Shown: positions 17,626-28,063, numbered from the stretch's first letter. The stretch: DNA of 64,000 nt from Arcobacter aquimarinus (GCF_013177635.1 NZ_CP030944.1:2046001-2110000), one strand, 5' to 3'. Notes: generated by a model from the sequence alone, not told the origin. Numbers and translations: made by a program.

Positions 17626-19321
17626 TTTCTACCAATACCTCTTGATACATAGCAGAAAAAGAACTCTCATCTTCATCATTTGGGGTTAAATAGTTTACAT
17701 TTTTATTTCCTGCATAAAAAAATGCACAATTATCTTTTATATCATCATTTATTTTAACGATAAATTTTGCACTTCCATATTTTGAAGAGATAAGAACTTC
17801 ATCATTATCATTAAAATTTGAGCTAGAATGTAAATAAACAAAATCATCATTTGCAAATTGAGAATTTAAAGAGTTTTTATTTTTTGCAGTTATTAAATAA
17901 AAATTCTCAGAAGTCTTCTCTTTGTAAAGTGGTTCAATATCAAGTTCATCTAAAAACTCAAAAGTTTCAAACTCTTCAATTTTTGGCTTATGATTTATAT
18001 AATATGAAATTATTTCATCTTCATCTTTTAATTTTTCAAAACCAAACTTTTCAAGTAAATAGTTTGTCAATTCATATTCACTTATAGTTTGTGGATTTTT
18101 CTCTTCTACAATATCACTAACAGCTTTTAATTCATGTCCATAAGATAATCTAACATCTTTTTTTGATAAAAATGAACTCGAAGGGATTATCAAATCAGCA
18201 TATTCACATGTATCATTGTATGTTGTTCCAAAATATACCACAAATGGATTTTTTAAACCTTCAATAACTTTTTTAGTATTTGGATGAGAAATAACTGGAT
18301 TTGCACCTTGAATAAAAACTAATTCATAAGAATTAAAATCAATTTTTGGAATAGAAACTTTTTTATTTGTTCCTTTTACTTCAAATTGTTTTTCATAACC
18401 ATAAGTTGAATTTGATAAATACCAAACTCCACCTGCATCTTTTTTATGAGCTCCTATATATGCGGCAAAAGAGTCTATACATCTCATAATTTGAGCACCT
18501 TCAAAATATTTTTGGACACCAAGCCCAATAACAAATGCTACACTTTTATTTTCAATCAAATCTATAAAGTCATTAACTTGCGATAAAGGAACTCCTGTTG
18601 TTGCTTCATAAGAAACAACAGGTCTATTTCTTGTTATATCAAAAAACCAATCAGCGTTATTTCCATACTCTTCTATAAAATCTTTATCTTCTAAATCTTG
18701 CATATTAACAAATCTTGTAAATAATAAAGCTAATTCATAATCTGTTTTCGGATTTATTTGCATATGAATTTTAGATTTTTTAGCAATTGGCGTACATATT
18801 GGATCTATTGTTACAAATGTTTTATCTTTTACAAGATTATATAAATGAGGAGAAGTAACACTAAAATTTCTACCCCAAACTACAATAACATCTGCATTTA
18901 TTAATTTTTCTAAAGGTGGATTAACCACATTTTGTCTTCCTTGCTCAATTCCAACTCCACCACCTCCATCACATAAACTACCACGTGTAAGTGTAGAACC
19001 ATATTGTGTGAAGAAATTTTTTGGAGCACTTTGCATAACACCTAAATTTCCACTACCTTTATAAAATAAAGTTTTTGAAGGAGTAGTATTTTTTAATTTA
19101 TCCACTAAAATAGATAAACCTGTTTCTAAACTTATCTCTTCATTTTGAAAATATGATTTTTCTAATTTCTCTTCTTTTAATAAATTGGCAAACTTTACAC
19201 AAAGTTTGCCATCTGTTGTTTTATGTTCTTTTGAACCTTTTATTGTACCATCTTGTAATTTTTCTGCTTGACAAGCATCATAACAATCCAAAGGACAAGC
19301 TACTTTATTATTTGAATTCAA
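17612..19321 (-). CDS. Molybdopterin-dependent oxidoreductase, short form
   Basis: A DMSO-reductase-superfamily protein with an N-terminal [4Fe-4S] motif in the CPLDCYDAC form: C9, C13, C17 and C41. Molybdopterin-binding regions follow (VVWGRNFSVTSPH near 148, VFIQGANPVISHP near 332, and a C-terminal beta-domain). At 569 residues it is shorter than most catalytic subunits (650-900). No twin-arginine signal, so probably cytoplasmic. No separate electron-transfer or membrane subunit lies next to it. Substrate cannot be assigned; a formate dehydrogenase- or thiosulfate reductase-like role are options. It overlaps both neighbours by 14 bases. Confidence 0.82.
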   Translation of the reverse strand: MNSNNKVACPLDCYDACQAEKLQDGTIKGSKEHKTTDGKLCVKFANLLKEEKLEKSYFQNEEISLETGLSILVDKLKNTTPSKTLFYKGSGNLGVMQSAPKNFFTQYGSTLTRGSLCDGGGGVGIEQGRQNVVNPPLEKLINADVIVVWGRNFSVTSPHLYNLVKDKTFVTIDPICTPIAKKSKIHMQINPKTDYELALLFTRFVNMQDLEDKDFIEEYGNNADWFFDITRNRPVVSYEATTGVPLSQVNDFIDLIENKSVAFVIGLGVQKYFEGAQIMRCIDSFAAYIGAHKKDAGGVWYLSNSTYGYEKQFEVKGTNKKVSIPKIDFNSYELVFIQGANPVISHPNTKKVIEGLKNPFVVYFGTTYNDTCEYADLIIPSSSFLSKKDVRLSYGHELKAVSDIVEEKNPQTISEYELTNYLLEKFGFEKLKDEDEIISYYINHKPKIEEFETFEFLDELDIEPLYKEKTSENFYLITAKNKNSLNSQFANDDFVYLHSSSNFNDNDEVLISSKYGSAKFIVKINDDIKDNCAFFYAGNKNVNYLTPNDEDESSFSAMYQEVLVEIELS

Positions 19322-20015
19322 TTTTTACCAACCTTGAAAAATTATCTACATTATCTAAAATTAATTCAACTTTATAAGATGAAATATTTACAGAATCAGC
19401 TACATTATAAATCTTAGAAATTTTAACATCACTTTTTTGACCATCTAAATATATCTCTTTATTTTTTATCTCATTTATAGATGCAATTGGAATAAAAATC
19501 TCTAATTTTCCTTTTGATAAATCTTTTGCTTCATACAATAAAGTCCCAGGATTTACATAATCCCCCTCTTTTACAGAAATGTTATAAATATAATTTGATT
19601 TTTCAAATAATTTTTTATTTGAAATAGTATCTTTTAAACTCTCTATTTTAATTATCATATCTGCCTTTGAAGATTCTAAATTAATAACTTTTAATTTTTG
19701 TGTGTCTTTTTCAAACTCTGATTTTGAAGATACTTGATTTAATCTTTTATAATTATTATTTTCGATTTTTAACATCTCATCAATATATTTCAATTTATTT
19801 CTTGATTGTTCTAACTCCACTTTATTTACAACTGAATCAATCTCAATAACAACAGAATTATTCGCTTTTGAACCCTCAAGTTTAGAATTTGAAAATATTA
19901 CTTTTCCTGAAACTGCTGATTTTACTTGATAACTTTCAACTGGCTCTAATTTTGCATAATATTCATTTGCAAATATAGAACTTATAAATAATAAACAAAG
20001 CCATATTATTCTCAT
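19308..20015 (-). CDS. Periplasmic HlyD-like adaptor protein
   Basis: A 235-residue exported protein: signal peptide at 1-16 (ending SSIFA), a lipoyl/biotinyl half-motif (VKSAVSGKVIF, about 31-41), a coiled-coil hairpin (about 70-135), the second lipoyl half (VKEGDYVNPGTLLYEA, about 150-165) and a beta-barrel end. This is the membrane-fusion protein layout in a shortened form. There is no inner-membrane pump or TolC gene next to it. It lies 10 bases after BatD and overlaps the molybdopterin gene, so it is part of the same operon. Confidence 0.72.
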   Translation of the reverse strand: MRIIWLCLLFISSIFANEYYAKLEPVESYQVKSAVSGKVIFSNSKLEGSKANNSVVIEIDSVVNKVELEQSRNKLKYIDEMLKIENNNYKRLNQVSSKSEFEKDTQKLKVINLESSKADMIIKIESLKDTISNKKLFEKSNYIYNISVKEGDYVNPGTLLYEAKDLSKGKLEIFIPIASINEIKNKEIYLDGQKSDVKISKIYNVADSVNISSYKVELILDNVDNFSRLVKIEFK

Positions 20016-20025
20016 AAATTTTTCC

Positions 20026-21486
20026 TTATAATTTTAAATTTTTTAATACTTTTAAAATCTCTTTTTTTAAAGATTTAAAATCCTCATCTTTTTCAAGTTT
20101 TAATATCAATTCATCCAATTTTGAATCTACTTTTAAATAAATAGCTAAAATTTTTATCAACTCTTCTTTGGATTTTGAACTTGAAACTCTTTTAGTTAAA
20201 GGTCTATTTTTATACTCTTTTTTTTGCTTTGAATTTATAACATAAAAATATAAACTTATAATTAATAAACAAGAAACAACTCCTAAAATAAAAAATAAAA
20301 CTCTTTGTTCTAATATAGAGATTGCAACAAGCTGTTTTGCTAAATCCTCATTTTGCTTTTCTATTTTTATCTCTTTTTGTAAAACAGTCTCTTTTGTATC
20401 ACTTGATAAAATCTCTATATAAAAACTATTTGTATTTTTTTTAATAACTTCTTTTCTATTTTTATCAAAATATTCTAACTCTAAAGAAGGTATTTCAAAA
20501 CTTCTATCAGAAATTAATAAAAAGTTTTTTTCATATTCTCCTATATATTCATTTTCTAAAATCTTTGTTTTGATAATAGGCTTATTTTCATATACAGTAA
20601 TATCTGTTAAAGGAAGTTTTATATCAGGGATATCATCGATATTTCCATTTCCTTTTATTTTTAGCTTATAAGATATTGCTTCACCAGCCTTTACTTTTTG
20701 TTTATCAATAATTGATTCAATTGAAAAATCACCAACTAATATTATATTATTTGGTAATTCTTTTATATTTAGATTTAACTCATTTGAATATATTTTCAAT
20801 ACTTTTGTAGATGAAAAAAAAGATTTGTGACTTTCATCTAAAACTTTAACATTTAAAGATAAAGGTTCTATTTTCTTTATATTCGTATTTAAAGGAGTCA
20901 ATAAAAAATCAAGTTCAAGGATATTATACTCACCCTCTTCATAACTTCTAGATTTTTCTATTTGTTTGTACCAAAAATCTTTAAAATTTGGTTTATCAAG
21001 AGATAAATCAACTATTTGCATATTTTTCTTATATTTAAAAATAACCTTTAATATAAAGTTTTCATTTATATAAAATTCATTTTTCTCACTATTTATTGAT
21101 AAATCAAAAATAGAAGATATAGTTTTTGAAGGATTTTCTATTATTATATTCTTTTCAGGAGTTTTATATTCTATTCCATCTATCACAAAATTAAGAGAAG
21201 GAAAAATAAAACTTTTTGTTGGCTCAAAAGAATAACTTTTTTTTATAATTTTTGTTATTTTACCATTTATAAAACTTGTAGAGACATTAGTTGATATCTC
21301 TTGAACTATATTTTCATCTATAGTACTAAAATCGGGGAAATAATCAATACTTTCACCTGTAAGTTCTATAGTAAAATTAAATCTTTCACCTTTTATCCCT
21401 TTATCATTTATACTTAAATTTACATTGGCAAATAAAGAAGAAAAAAGAAGAAATTGTAATAACAAAAAAATTTTAATTATTTTCAT
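20026..21486 (-). CDS. batD: BatD-like membrane protein
   Basis: A 486-residue exported membrane protein: signal peptide at about 1-20, several beta-sandwich repeats with the LNIKEL and GEAISYKLKIKGNGNIDDIPDIKL-type pattern of BatD (oxygen-tolerance family), one transmembrane helix at about 392-416 and a short cytoplasmic tail. In Bacteroides and spirochaetes BatD works with BatA/B and a MoxR ATPase; none of these is in the window. It begins 1 base after the flhA stop codon, so it is translated from the flagellar transcript or very close to it. Confidence 0.7.
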   Translation of the reverse strand: MKIIKIFLLLQFLLFSSLFANVNLSINDKGIKGERFNFTIELTGESIDYFPDFSTIDENIVQEISTNVSTSFINGKITKIIKKSYSFEPTKSFIFPSLNFVIDGIEYKTPEKNIIIENPSKTISSIFDLSINSEKNEFYINENFILKVIFKYKKNMQIVDLSLDKPNFKDFWYKQIEKSRSYEEGEYNILELDFLLTPLNTNIKKIEPLSLNVKVLDESHKSFFSSTKVLKIYSNELNLNIKELPNNIILVGDFSIESIIDKQKVKAGEAISYKLKIKGNGNIDDIPDIKLPLTDITVYENKPIIKTKILENEYIGEYEKNFLLISDRSFEIPSLELEYFDKNRKEVIKKNTNSFYIEILSSDTKETVLQKEIKIEKQNEDLAKQLVAISILEQRVLFFILGVVSCLLIISLYFYVINSKQKKEYKNRPLTKRVSSSKSKEELIKILAIYLKVDSKLDELILKLEKDEDFKSLKKEILKVLKNLKL

Positions 21487-21487
21487 T

Positions 21488-23599
21488 TTAGAACTCTAAA
21501 GTTCCTTCTATTGCAAAATTTGCCCTTGAATCAAGTTCTGCGTGCGATAAAACAGATACTTGTAAACCAAATTTTTCATAAATCTCTGAGATTCTTTTTC
21601 TTAAAACTGGATCTACAACCATGCATATTTTTGAGAAACCTTTTCCTTCAACTGTATCTAGAAGTTGTTTTGTTTTTGTAACAAGATTATTAATTTCTGC
21701 AATTGAAAGCATCAATTGAGAAACTCCATGATGTTCTTGAAGTTTTCCAATAAATTGCTGTTCCAAATCTGGTTTTATTGTAATTATATGTAAAATTCCA
21801 TCTGTATCTTTGAATTTTTGAGTTATTAATCTATAAAGTTTTGCCCTTACATGTTCAAGTAATATTTCAGGAGCTTTTGTAAATTCTGCAATATCAGCAA
21901 CAGCTTCAATAATAGTTAACATATCAACAATTGGTATTTTTTCATGTAATAAGTCTTTACAAACTTTTAATAAAGAACCATAAGAAGTAACCTTCATAGC
22001 CTCTTCAATAACTATAGGGAAATCTTTTTTCAATCTTTCAACAATATCCACTATGTCTTGTCTAGTTATAATATCTTCAGCATGACGTTTAATAATTTCT
22101 GAAATATGTGTTGAGATAATTGTAGGAGCATCAACAACAGTAAAACCTTTCATCAATGCCTCTTCTTTTAATTCAGGAGTTATCCATGTAGCATCAAGAT
22201 TAAAAACAGGTTCTTTTACATGTAAACCTGTCAATTTTTCATTTCCTAATCCACCCATTGCAAGAAGTTTATCAACCTCAATTCTTCCTTTTACTAAAGG
22301 AATCCTTTTTAAATATAATTGATATTCATTTGCTCCTAAATTAGCATCATCAGAAATTCTAATTTGAGGGATTATAAATCCTAACTCACTTGCAATATTT
22401 TTTCTAATTGCTTTTATTTTATCAAGTAATTCAGAATTTCCTTGAACAAGTTGTAATAATCTAATTCCAAGTTTCAACTCTAAAACTTCTAATTTCATAA
22501 TATTTTCAATTGTTTGTCCCTCATCAGGAACAGCCATACTTTTTTTCTTATCTTTTAAAGTTGATACATTTTCATCAATTTTTGCTTTTGCAGGTTCTGC
22601 TTTAAAAAGTCTAGTTAATACATTATCTTTTTCACTCTCTATCATGCTTATAACATAACCTATGAAAATCATTAAAAGACCCATAACCATTAAAATACCT
22701 GTTGGGAATCCTGGTACAAAACCAAATAACACCATTCCCATACCAACTAGCATTAAAGACTTACTATCTTTAATAAGCTGATTTACTGATTGATTAGCAA
22801 ACCTTTCCTCATCCATATTTGAACGAGTAATGATAATTGCCGTTGCTGTAGATAAAATAAGTGCTGGAATTTGAGCTACTAATCCATCTCCAATAGTTAA
22901 AATTGTATAAATTTCACCTGATTGTGCAACTGTCATATCATGTTGAAAAAGCCCTATTAATAAACCACCAACTAAATTAACCATAGTGATTATAATACCA
23001 GCAACTGCATCACCTTTTACAAATTTTGATGATCCATCCATTGCTCCATAGAAATTTGCTTCAGATATTAAAGACTTCCGTCTTTCTTGTGCCTCTTTAT
23101 CATCAATAAATCCAGCATTTAAGTCAGCATCAATTGCCATTTGTTTACCAGGCATAGAATCAAGTGTAAATCTTGCTGTTACCTCAGCAACCCTTGTAGC
23201 ACCTTTTGTTACAACCATAAAATTAATCAAAACTAATATAATAAATACGATTATACCAATAACCATATCTCCACCAACAACAAACTCTCCAAAAGCTGAA
23301 ATTATGGAGCTTACAGCTTCAGGACCATTATGTCCCTCACTTAAAATAGATCTAGTTGTTGCAATATTTAAAGCCAAACGAAATAATGCTAAAATCAAAA
23401 TAAGTGTTGGAAAAGTTGTTAAATCAGATGGCTTTTGAATATATAATGAGATTAATAAAATTAATAAAGACAAAGATAAAGATATAATCAAAAAGAAATC
23501 TAAAATTCCCTTTGGTAAAGGAACAATTATAATTGCAAGTATTGCAATAAACAATGCAACAATAATTAAATCTTTTGAAAATATCTTTTTTATATTCAT
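21488..23599 (-). CDS. flhA: Flagellar type III export gate protein FlhA
   Basis: A 703-residue export-gate subunit. The first half (to about residue 320) holds eight membrane helices with the conserved FHIPEP-like region (ATRVAEVTARFTLDSMPGKQ), which couples the proton motive force to export. The second half is the cytoplasmic ring domain that receives chaperone-substrate complexes. Length is normal. It lies between flgL (upstream, 23-base gap) and batD (downstream). Confidence 0.96.
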   Translation of the reverse strand: MNIKKIFSKDLIIVALFIAILAIIIVPLPKGILDFFLIISLSLSLLILLISLYIQKPSDLTTFPTLILILALFRLALNIATTRSILSEGHNGPEAVSSIISAFGEFVVGGDMVIGIIVFIILVLINFMVVTKGATRVAEVTARFTLDSMPGKQMAIDADLNAGFIDDKEAQERRKSLISEANFYGAMDGSSKFVKGDAVAGIIITMVNLVGGLLIGLFQHDMTVAQSGEIYTILTIGDGLVAQIPALILSTATAIIITRSNMDEERFANQSVNQLIKDSKSLMLVGMGMVLFGFVPGFPTGILMVMGLLMIFIGYVISMIESEKDNVLTRLFKAEPAKAKIDENVSTLKDKKKSMAVPDEGQTIENIMKLEVLELKLGIRLLQLVQGNSELLDKIKAIRKNIASELGFIIPQIRISDDANLGANEYQLYLKRIPLVKGRIEVDKLLAMGGLGNEKLTGLHVKEPVFNLDATWITPELKEEALMKGFTVVDAPTIISTHISEIIKRHAEDIITRQDIVDIVERLKKDFPIVIEEAMKVTSYGSLLKVCKDLLHEKIPIVDMLTIIEAVADIAEFTKAPEILLEHVRAKLYRLITQKFKDTDGILHIITIKPDLEQQFIGKLQEHHGVSQLMLSIAEINNLVTKTKQLLDTVEGKGFSKICMVVDPVLRKRISEIYEKFGLQVSVLSHAELDSRANFAIEGTLEF

Positions 23600-23622
23600 A
23601 TACTAAAATTTGTATTTGCTAG

Positions 23623-24768
23623 TTAATTTATAAAATTAACTAGCGATAATTGATTTGTTTTACTTATTGTTGAATACAATGCAGTATAAGTTAATTCTAA
23701 AGCTTTTGCTTTTACTGCTACTTCTGTTAAATTAGCAGCACCTAACTCTTGAGATAAAATATTCAACTGTGTTAATTTTGAACTAACTCTATCTAATGAG
23801 TTTAGAAATATTTTATTTCTACTTCCTAGTTCTGCATGAGCAATATTTAAATCATCAAATGACTTTTTTACACTATCCAAACCTTTAGCAATCAACTCTT
23901 TAGATTGAGCATCAGTAATTGGATTTCCTACTGAATCAACTTTATTTAAAGCATTTACAACATTATCTAACATATTAAAAATTGTAGTTTTTGCTTCAAA
24001 TTTTGTTCCATTAGGAAAAGTATTTGGAATAGTAACTGAAAATGTGTTTGTCACTGGATCTAAATTAACAGGAGTCAATGTTTCTGCAGTAACATTACCA
24101 TCTAAATCATATTTTGTTAATGTATCATTAGTAGGAGAATTTAATTTCCACTCATTTCCATCTTGATCTAAAATTCTATCATTTTGATTAAAAGTTAAAT
24201 TTTCATTTCTTAAAGCTGATGATGAAGTATACATCATAGAATCAAAACCATTAATTCCTCTTTCTCTATAAGAACCTTCTTCTACTGGAACTTTTCTTAA
24301 CTTATTATCTCCTTGATAAATTATTTCACCAGCTGAATTTTTCTCAAAAGGTTTTATCGCTGAATTTGAACCTGAGAATACATACTCACCTTCTACTTGA
24401 GTATTTGCTAAATCATAAAGATTTTCTTTCATACCCGCAATGTTTAAAGCTATTGCTTTTAATCCATCACTACTTGTAGTATCTGTATTTGCTTTTATTA
24501 ATTCAGCGTTAATACTTTCCATAATTTTTTTTATCTCTTCCATTGCTGAATCAGAGCTATCATTTTGAATTTTAGTTCTTTCAATCTGAGTTTTTAAACC
24601 CTCAAAAGTTCTGATTTTATCATCAACAACCAATTCTCTAGAATATAGAACTGAATCATCACTTCCATCTTGTAATTTTTTACCTGTAGATGATTGATAT
24701 GAAAGCTTTTGTTGTAAACTATCTAAATTTTTTAATCTGTACATAGTTTGATCTATTTGACTAATCAT
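23623..24768 (-). CDS. flgL: Hook-filament junction protein FlgL (HAP3)
   Basis: A 381-residue flagellin-like junction protein. The N-terminal helix (QIDQTMYRLKNLDSLQQKLS) and the C-terminal helix (NLTEVAVKAKALELTYTALY) form the D0/D1 core shared with flagellin. The middle third is a variable surface domain. Its start overlaps the fliI stop in an ATGA, so it is translationally coupled. Its usual partner flgK is not in the window. Confidence 0.88.
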   Translation of the reverse strand: MISQIDQTMYRLKNLDSLQQKLSYQSSTGKKLQDGSDDSVLYSRELVVDDKIRTFEGLKTQIERTKIQNDSSDSAMEEIKKIMESINAELIKANTDTTSSDGLKAIALNIAGMKENLYDLANTQVEGEYVFSGSNSAIKPFEKNSAGEIIYQGDNKLRKVPVEEGSYRERGINGFDSMMYTSSSALRNENLTFNQNDRILDQDGNEWKLNSPTNDTLTKYDLDGNVTAETLTPVNLDPVTNTFSVTIPNTFPNGTKFEAKTTIFNMLDNVVNALNKVDSVGNPITDAQSKELIAKGLDSVKKSFDDLNIAHAELGSRNKIFLNSLDRVSSKLTQLNILSQELGAANLTEVAVKAKALELTYTALYSTISKTNQLSLVNFIN

Positions 24769-26069
24769 TGTAAAACCTTTCTAAAATTAGCAATGGTCTC
24801 ATTAAAGTCAAAAAGCTTTTGAGAATCTTGAATTAAAAATTCTCTTATTTGCTCTTTTTTTGCCATTGCATTATCAAGTTCCGGATCCATACCAGTTTTG
24901 TATGCACCAACTCTAACTAAAACTTCATTCTCTTTTATTAATGATAATACTCTTTTTAACTTTAAGAAATCATTATAATGTTCTTTTGTAACTACTTTAT
25001 CAATCACCCTTGAAGCGGATTTTAATATATTTATAGGAGGATAAAACCCCTGCTCTGTTAAATCTCTTGTTAATACAATATGACCATCTAAAATAGACCT
25101 ACTTTGATCTGCAATTGGATCATTCATATCATCGCCATCAACTAAAACTGTAAAAAATGCAGTTATAGAGCCTTTTTTACTATTTCCTGCTCTTTCCATT
25201 AATTGTGGTAAAAGTGCGAAAACAGAAGGTGGATATCCACGACTAACAGGAGGCTCTCCTGTACTTAAACCTATTTCTCTTTGAGCCATCGCAAATCTTG
25301 TTACTGAATCCATCATCAAAAGTACATCATGACCTCTATCCCTAAAAAATTCAGCAATTGCCATGGCTGTAAATGCACCATATTTTCTCATTAAAGCAGA
25401 TTCATCAGAAGTAGCAGCTACAATAACTGTATTTTCTAAACTATTATTTAAATTATAATGTATAAATTCAGGGATTTCACGCCCCCTTTCTCCAATTAGT
25501 GCTACAACTTTTATTTGAGCTTCACAACCTTTTACAATCATTCCCATTAGAGTTGATTTTCCAACTCCAGAACCTGCAAATATTCCTACTTTTTGCCCTT
25601 TTCCACAAGTTAGCATTGAATCTATAGCTTTTACTCCTGTTGAAAATCTTTTATCAATAATTCCTCTTTCCAAAGCAGGCATTGAAACTTTATTTATTGC
25701 AGAATTTTCCTCAATATTTTCTATTTTACCTTTATCATCAATTGGCTCACCTAAGGCATTCACAACTCTACCTACCAATCCATAACCACATCTAACACTT
25801 AACCCATCTTTTTGTAAATAAACCTTATCATTTATCCTAAATCCTTCAATAAATGAAAAAGGAACAACTGTAAAATTTTTATCACTTATTGATGCTACCA
25901 TACCCAAAACAGTATATAAATGTTGTACTGATTCAATCTTAACAATATCACCAACTGCAACTTCAAGCCCCGTAGCACTTAAAGTTGTAGTTGATATATT
26001 TGTAATTCTTCCAAATGCTATAGAGAGATTTGTTTCATCAATTCTATTTAAAATATCATCTATATTCAT
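24765..26069 (-). CDS. fliI: Flagellar export ATPase FliI
   Basis: A 434-residue F1-beta-like ATPase of the flagellar type III export apparatus, with Walker A GSGVGKST near 165-172 and the PPSVFALLPQLMERAG segment typical of FliI. It works with FliH (encoded about 20 kb away in the same cluster). The start codon overlaps the upstream stop in TAATG, and the stop overlaps the flgL start in ATGA. Confidence 0.96.
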   Translation of the reverse strand: MNIDDILNRIDETNLSIAFGRITNISTTTLSATGLEVAVGDIVKIESVQHLYTVLGMVASISDKNFTVVPFSFIEGFRINDKVYLQKDGLSVRCGYGLVGRVVNALGEPIDDKGKIENIEENSAINKVSMPALERGIIDKRFSTGVKAIDSMLTCGKGQKVGIFAGSGVGKSTLMGMIVKGCEAQIKVVALIGERGREIPEFIHYNLNNSLENTVIVAATSDESALMRKYGAFTAMAIAEFFRDRGHDVLLMMDSVTRFAMAQREIGLSTGEPPVSRGYPPSVFALLPQLMERAGNSKKGSITAFFTVLVDGDDMNDPIADQSRSILDGHIVLTRDLTEQGFYPPINILKSASRVIDKVVTKEHYNDFLKLKRVLSLIKENEVLVRVGAYKTGMDPELDNAMAKKEQIREFLIQDSQKLFDFNETIANFRKVLQ

Positions 26070-28063
26070 TACATCTCATCACACATTTTTTTATAAAGAC
26101 TTTCTGTTGTATCTTTTACTTCTTTACATTTCAAAATATATTCAGTTTTTTTATTTTTATCGCCTAAACTTTCATATAAACTTAAAATATCATAATATAT
26201 TTTTACTTCATCATTTGGTTTTAATTTTCTTGTGTTAGATATTGCTTCTAATAAATAATCAACAGATTTTTGATAATTATTTTTTTCTTTTTCTATTCTT
26301 GATAATTCAGTTTCTACAAAAGGAGAATAAATAAATGCTTTTACATCTTTTTGCTTATCATAAAGTTTTTGTAAAATTTCTTCAGCCTCTTTTTTCTCAT
26401 CAATTTGTAACAAATATAAATAATAATCATGATATAAATCTATAATCATAGGATTTGATTCGTTTGCTTTTATAAAATCTTTATTCATAAAAGTATAAAT
26501 AAAGAATTTTTCCATAGCATTTGGTTCATTTTTTATTTTATTTAACTGGTATCTATACATAAACTCTTTTGCTAAAACCGCCTTGTCATCAACCATTTCA
26601 ACTTTTGCTGAGAAATCAAATGCTTCATCAATCAAATTTAAATTAAATGCCATTCTTTCAAGATATAAATATATATTTGCATCTCTTGTCTTATTAAAAG
26701 TCTCTTTTATTTGATAATAAGCTCTTTCATAAGGAGCTTCTATTAAACATTCAAAGAAGTTATATTTTACACTCTCATCTTCAATCAATTTTTCTAATGT
26801 TTCACTTCTTGAAGTTTTTAAAAGTTCACTTAACTCAGAACATTTTCCTTGAGATAAATAATCTTTTATTAAATCTATATTTACCTCATCTAAGATCTCA
26901 TCAATAGAGTTATAACCAAACCTTTTTACTATCTCATTTGATATTTTTCTATATACTTTTTCTGTTTTTAAAACTTGTTCATATTTTTTATCTTTTATAT
27001 CATTCATTAATTCTTGAAGTAATGATTTTTGTTGCATTGCTTCATTATCTTGATATTTTGCAGCAACTACACTAGGTGTTAAAAAACCTTGTCTCATAAG
27101 AATTTCATCAATAAACATCTTTGAATTATTTGCATGAATTCCTTGAGAATAATCATTTATAATATCTTTATACAAGTCTTTTGCTTTTTCTAAATAATAA
27201 TTTGTTCTATCATACATTATCATATAAGTATTTGCTAATTTATATTTAAAATCTTCTATTACATCATCTTTACTTGTTCTTTTTAATAATTCTCTTAAAA
27301 TCTCTGCTGCATGTTCTGGCATACCTGCTTTTATCAATCTATTAATTTTTCTATTTGCAACAAAAGAATCATTTGCATAAAATTCTATATTTGTTCTTAA
27401 TACTTGTTTTATTAACTCATTTGCTTTTTCTAACTCTCCAGCTAAAACATAAACATCAAATAGTTCATCAGCAACCACAGTTGCCACTTCTTTATTTTTT
27501 GTTAAAGTAAGAATTTCATACAAATAAGTTATAGCTTTTGAATAATCCTTTTGATATTTAAAAACTTTTGCCAAAGATATTTTCCCATAAGTTTTAGTTA
27601 ACTCATCATCAAAATTATCAATAATAACTTGAGCAAAATATTTTGCGTCCTCTATTTTATTTATTTCAAGTTTTAATTCAACCAATAACATATATGCTTT
27701 TGATAAATCTGTTTGGTTTATTAAAGAAGAATTTATGGCACGTTCAAGTTCATTTGAAGCTTCAAGTATCAATCTTTTAGTCTGTTTTTTCAAAACTAAT
27801 TCAGAATATAAAATCATAATATCAGAAGTTAAAACTCTTATTTTATTTTTTTCTTTAAAATCCTTTACTTGAGTATAAGCTTCATCTATTTTTCCATCTC
27901 TTGCTAAATTTTTAGCATTTTGTAAAATATCGAAACCATCGGAAATTTCTTGTTTCCTCTGCTCTGATATTTGCTCACCTGTTGAATCTATAAAACTATA
28001 ATAAAAATCTTTGTTTGCATTTAAAACATTTACTAATAAAAATAGTGTAATTAATAATTTCAA
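26069..28063 (-). CDS. Exported TPR-repeat protein in the flagellar operon
   Basis: A 664-residue protein with a signal peptide (about 1-16, ending NVLNA) and helix-turn-helix repeats of the TPR/SEL type over most of its length (for example LSKAYMLLVELKLEINKIED and repeated YLYEI/YLLEAI units). No further membrane segment, so probably periplasmic. It is locked between flhB (3 bases) and fliI (TAATG overlap). Campylobacterota motors have periplasmic TPR scaffold proteins such as PflA; this could be such a part. That is inference from size, export and place. Confidence 0.72.
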   Translation of the reverse strand: MKLLITLFLLVNVLNANKDFYYSFIDSTGEQISEQRKQEISDGFDILQNAKNLARDGKIDEAYTQVKDFKEKNKIRVLTSDIMILYSELVLKKQTKRLILEASNELERAINSSLINQTDLSKAYMLLVELKLEINKIEDAKYFAQVIIDNFDDELTKTYGKISLAKVFKYQKDYSKAITYLYEILTLTKNKEVATVVADELFDVYVLAGELEKANELIKQVLRTNIEFYANDSFVANRKINRLIKAGMPEHAAEILRELLKRTSKDDVIEDFKYKLANTYMIMYDRTNYYLEKAKDLYKDIINDYSQGIHANNSKMFIDEILMRQGFLTPSVVAAKYQDNEAMQQKSLLQELMNDIKDKKYEQVLKTEKVYRKISNEIVKRFGYNSIDEILDEVNIDLIKDYLSQGKCSELSELLKTSRSETLEKLIEDESVKYNFFECLIEAPYERAYYQIKETFNKTRDANIYLYLERMAFNLNLIDEAFDFSAKVEMVDDKAVLAKEFMYRYQLNKIKNEPNAMEKFFIYTFMNKDFIKANESNPMIIDLYHDYYLYLLQIDEKKEAEEILQKLYDKQKDVKAFIYSPFVETELSRIEKEKNNYQKSVDYLLEAISNTRKLKPNDEVKIYYDILSLYESLGDKNKKTEYILKCKEVKDTTESLYKKMCDEM

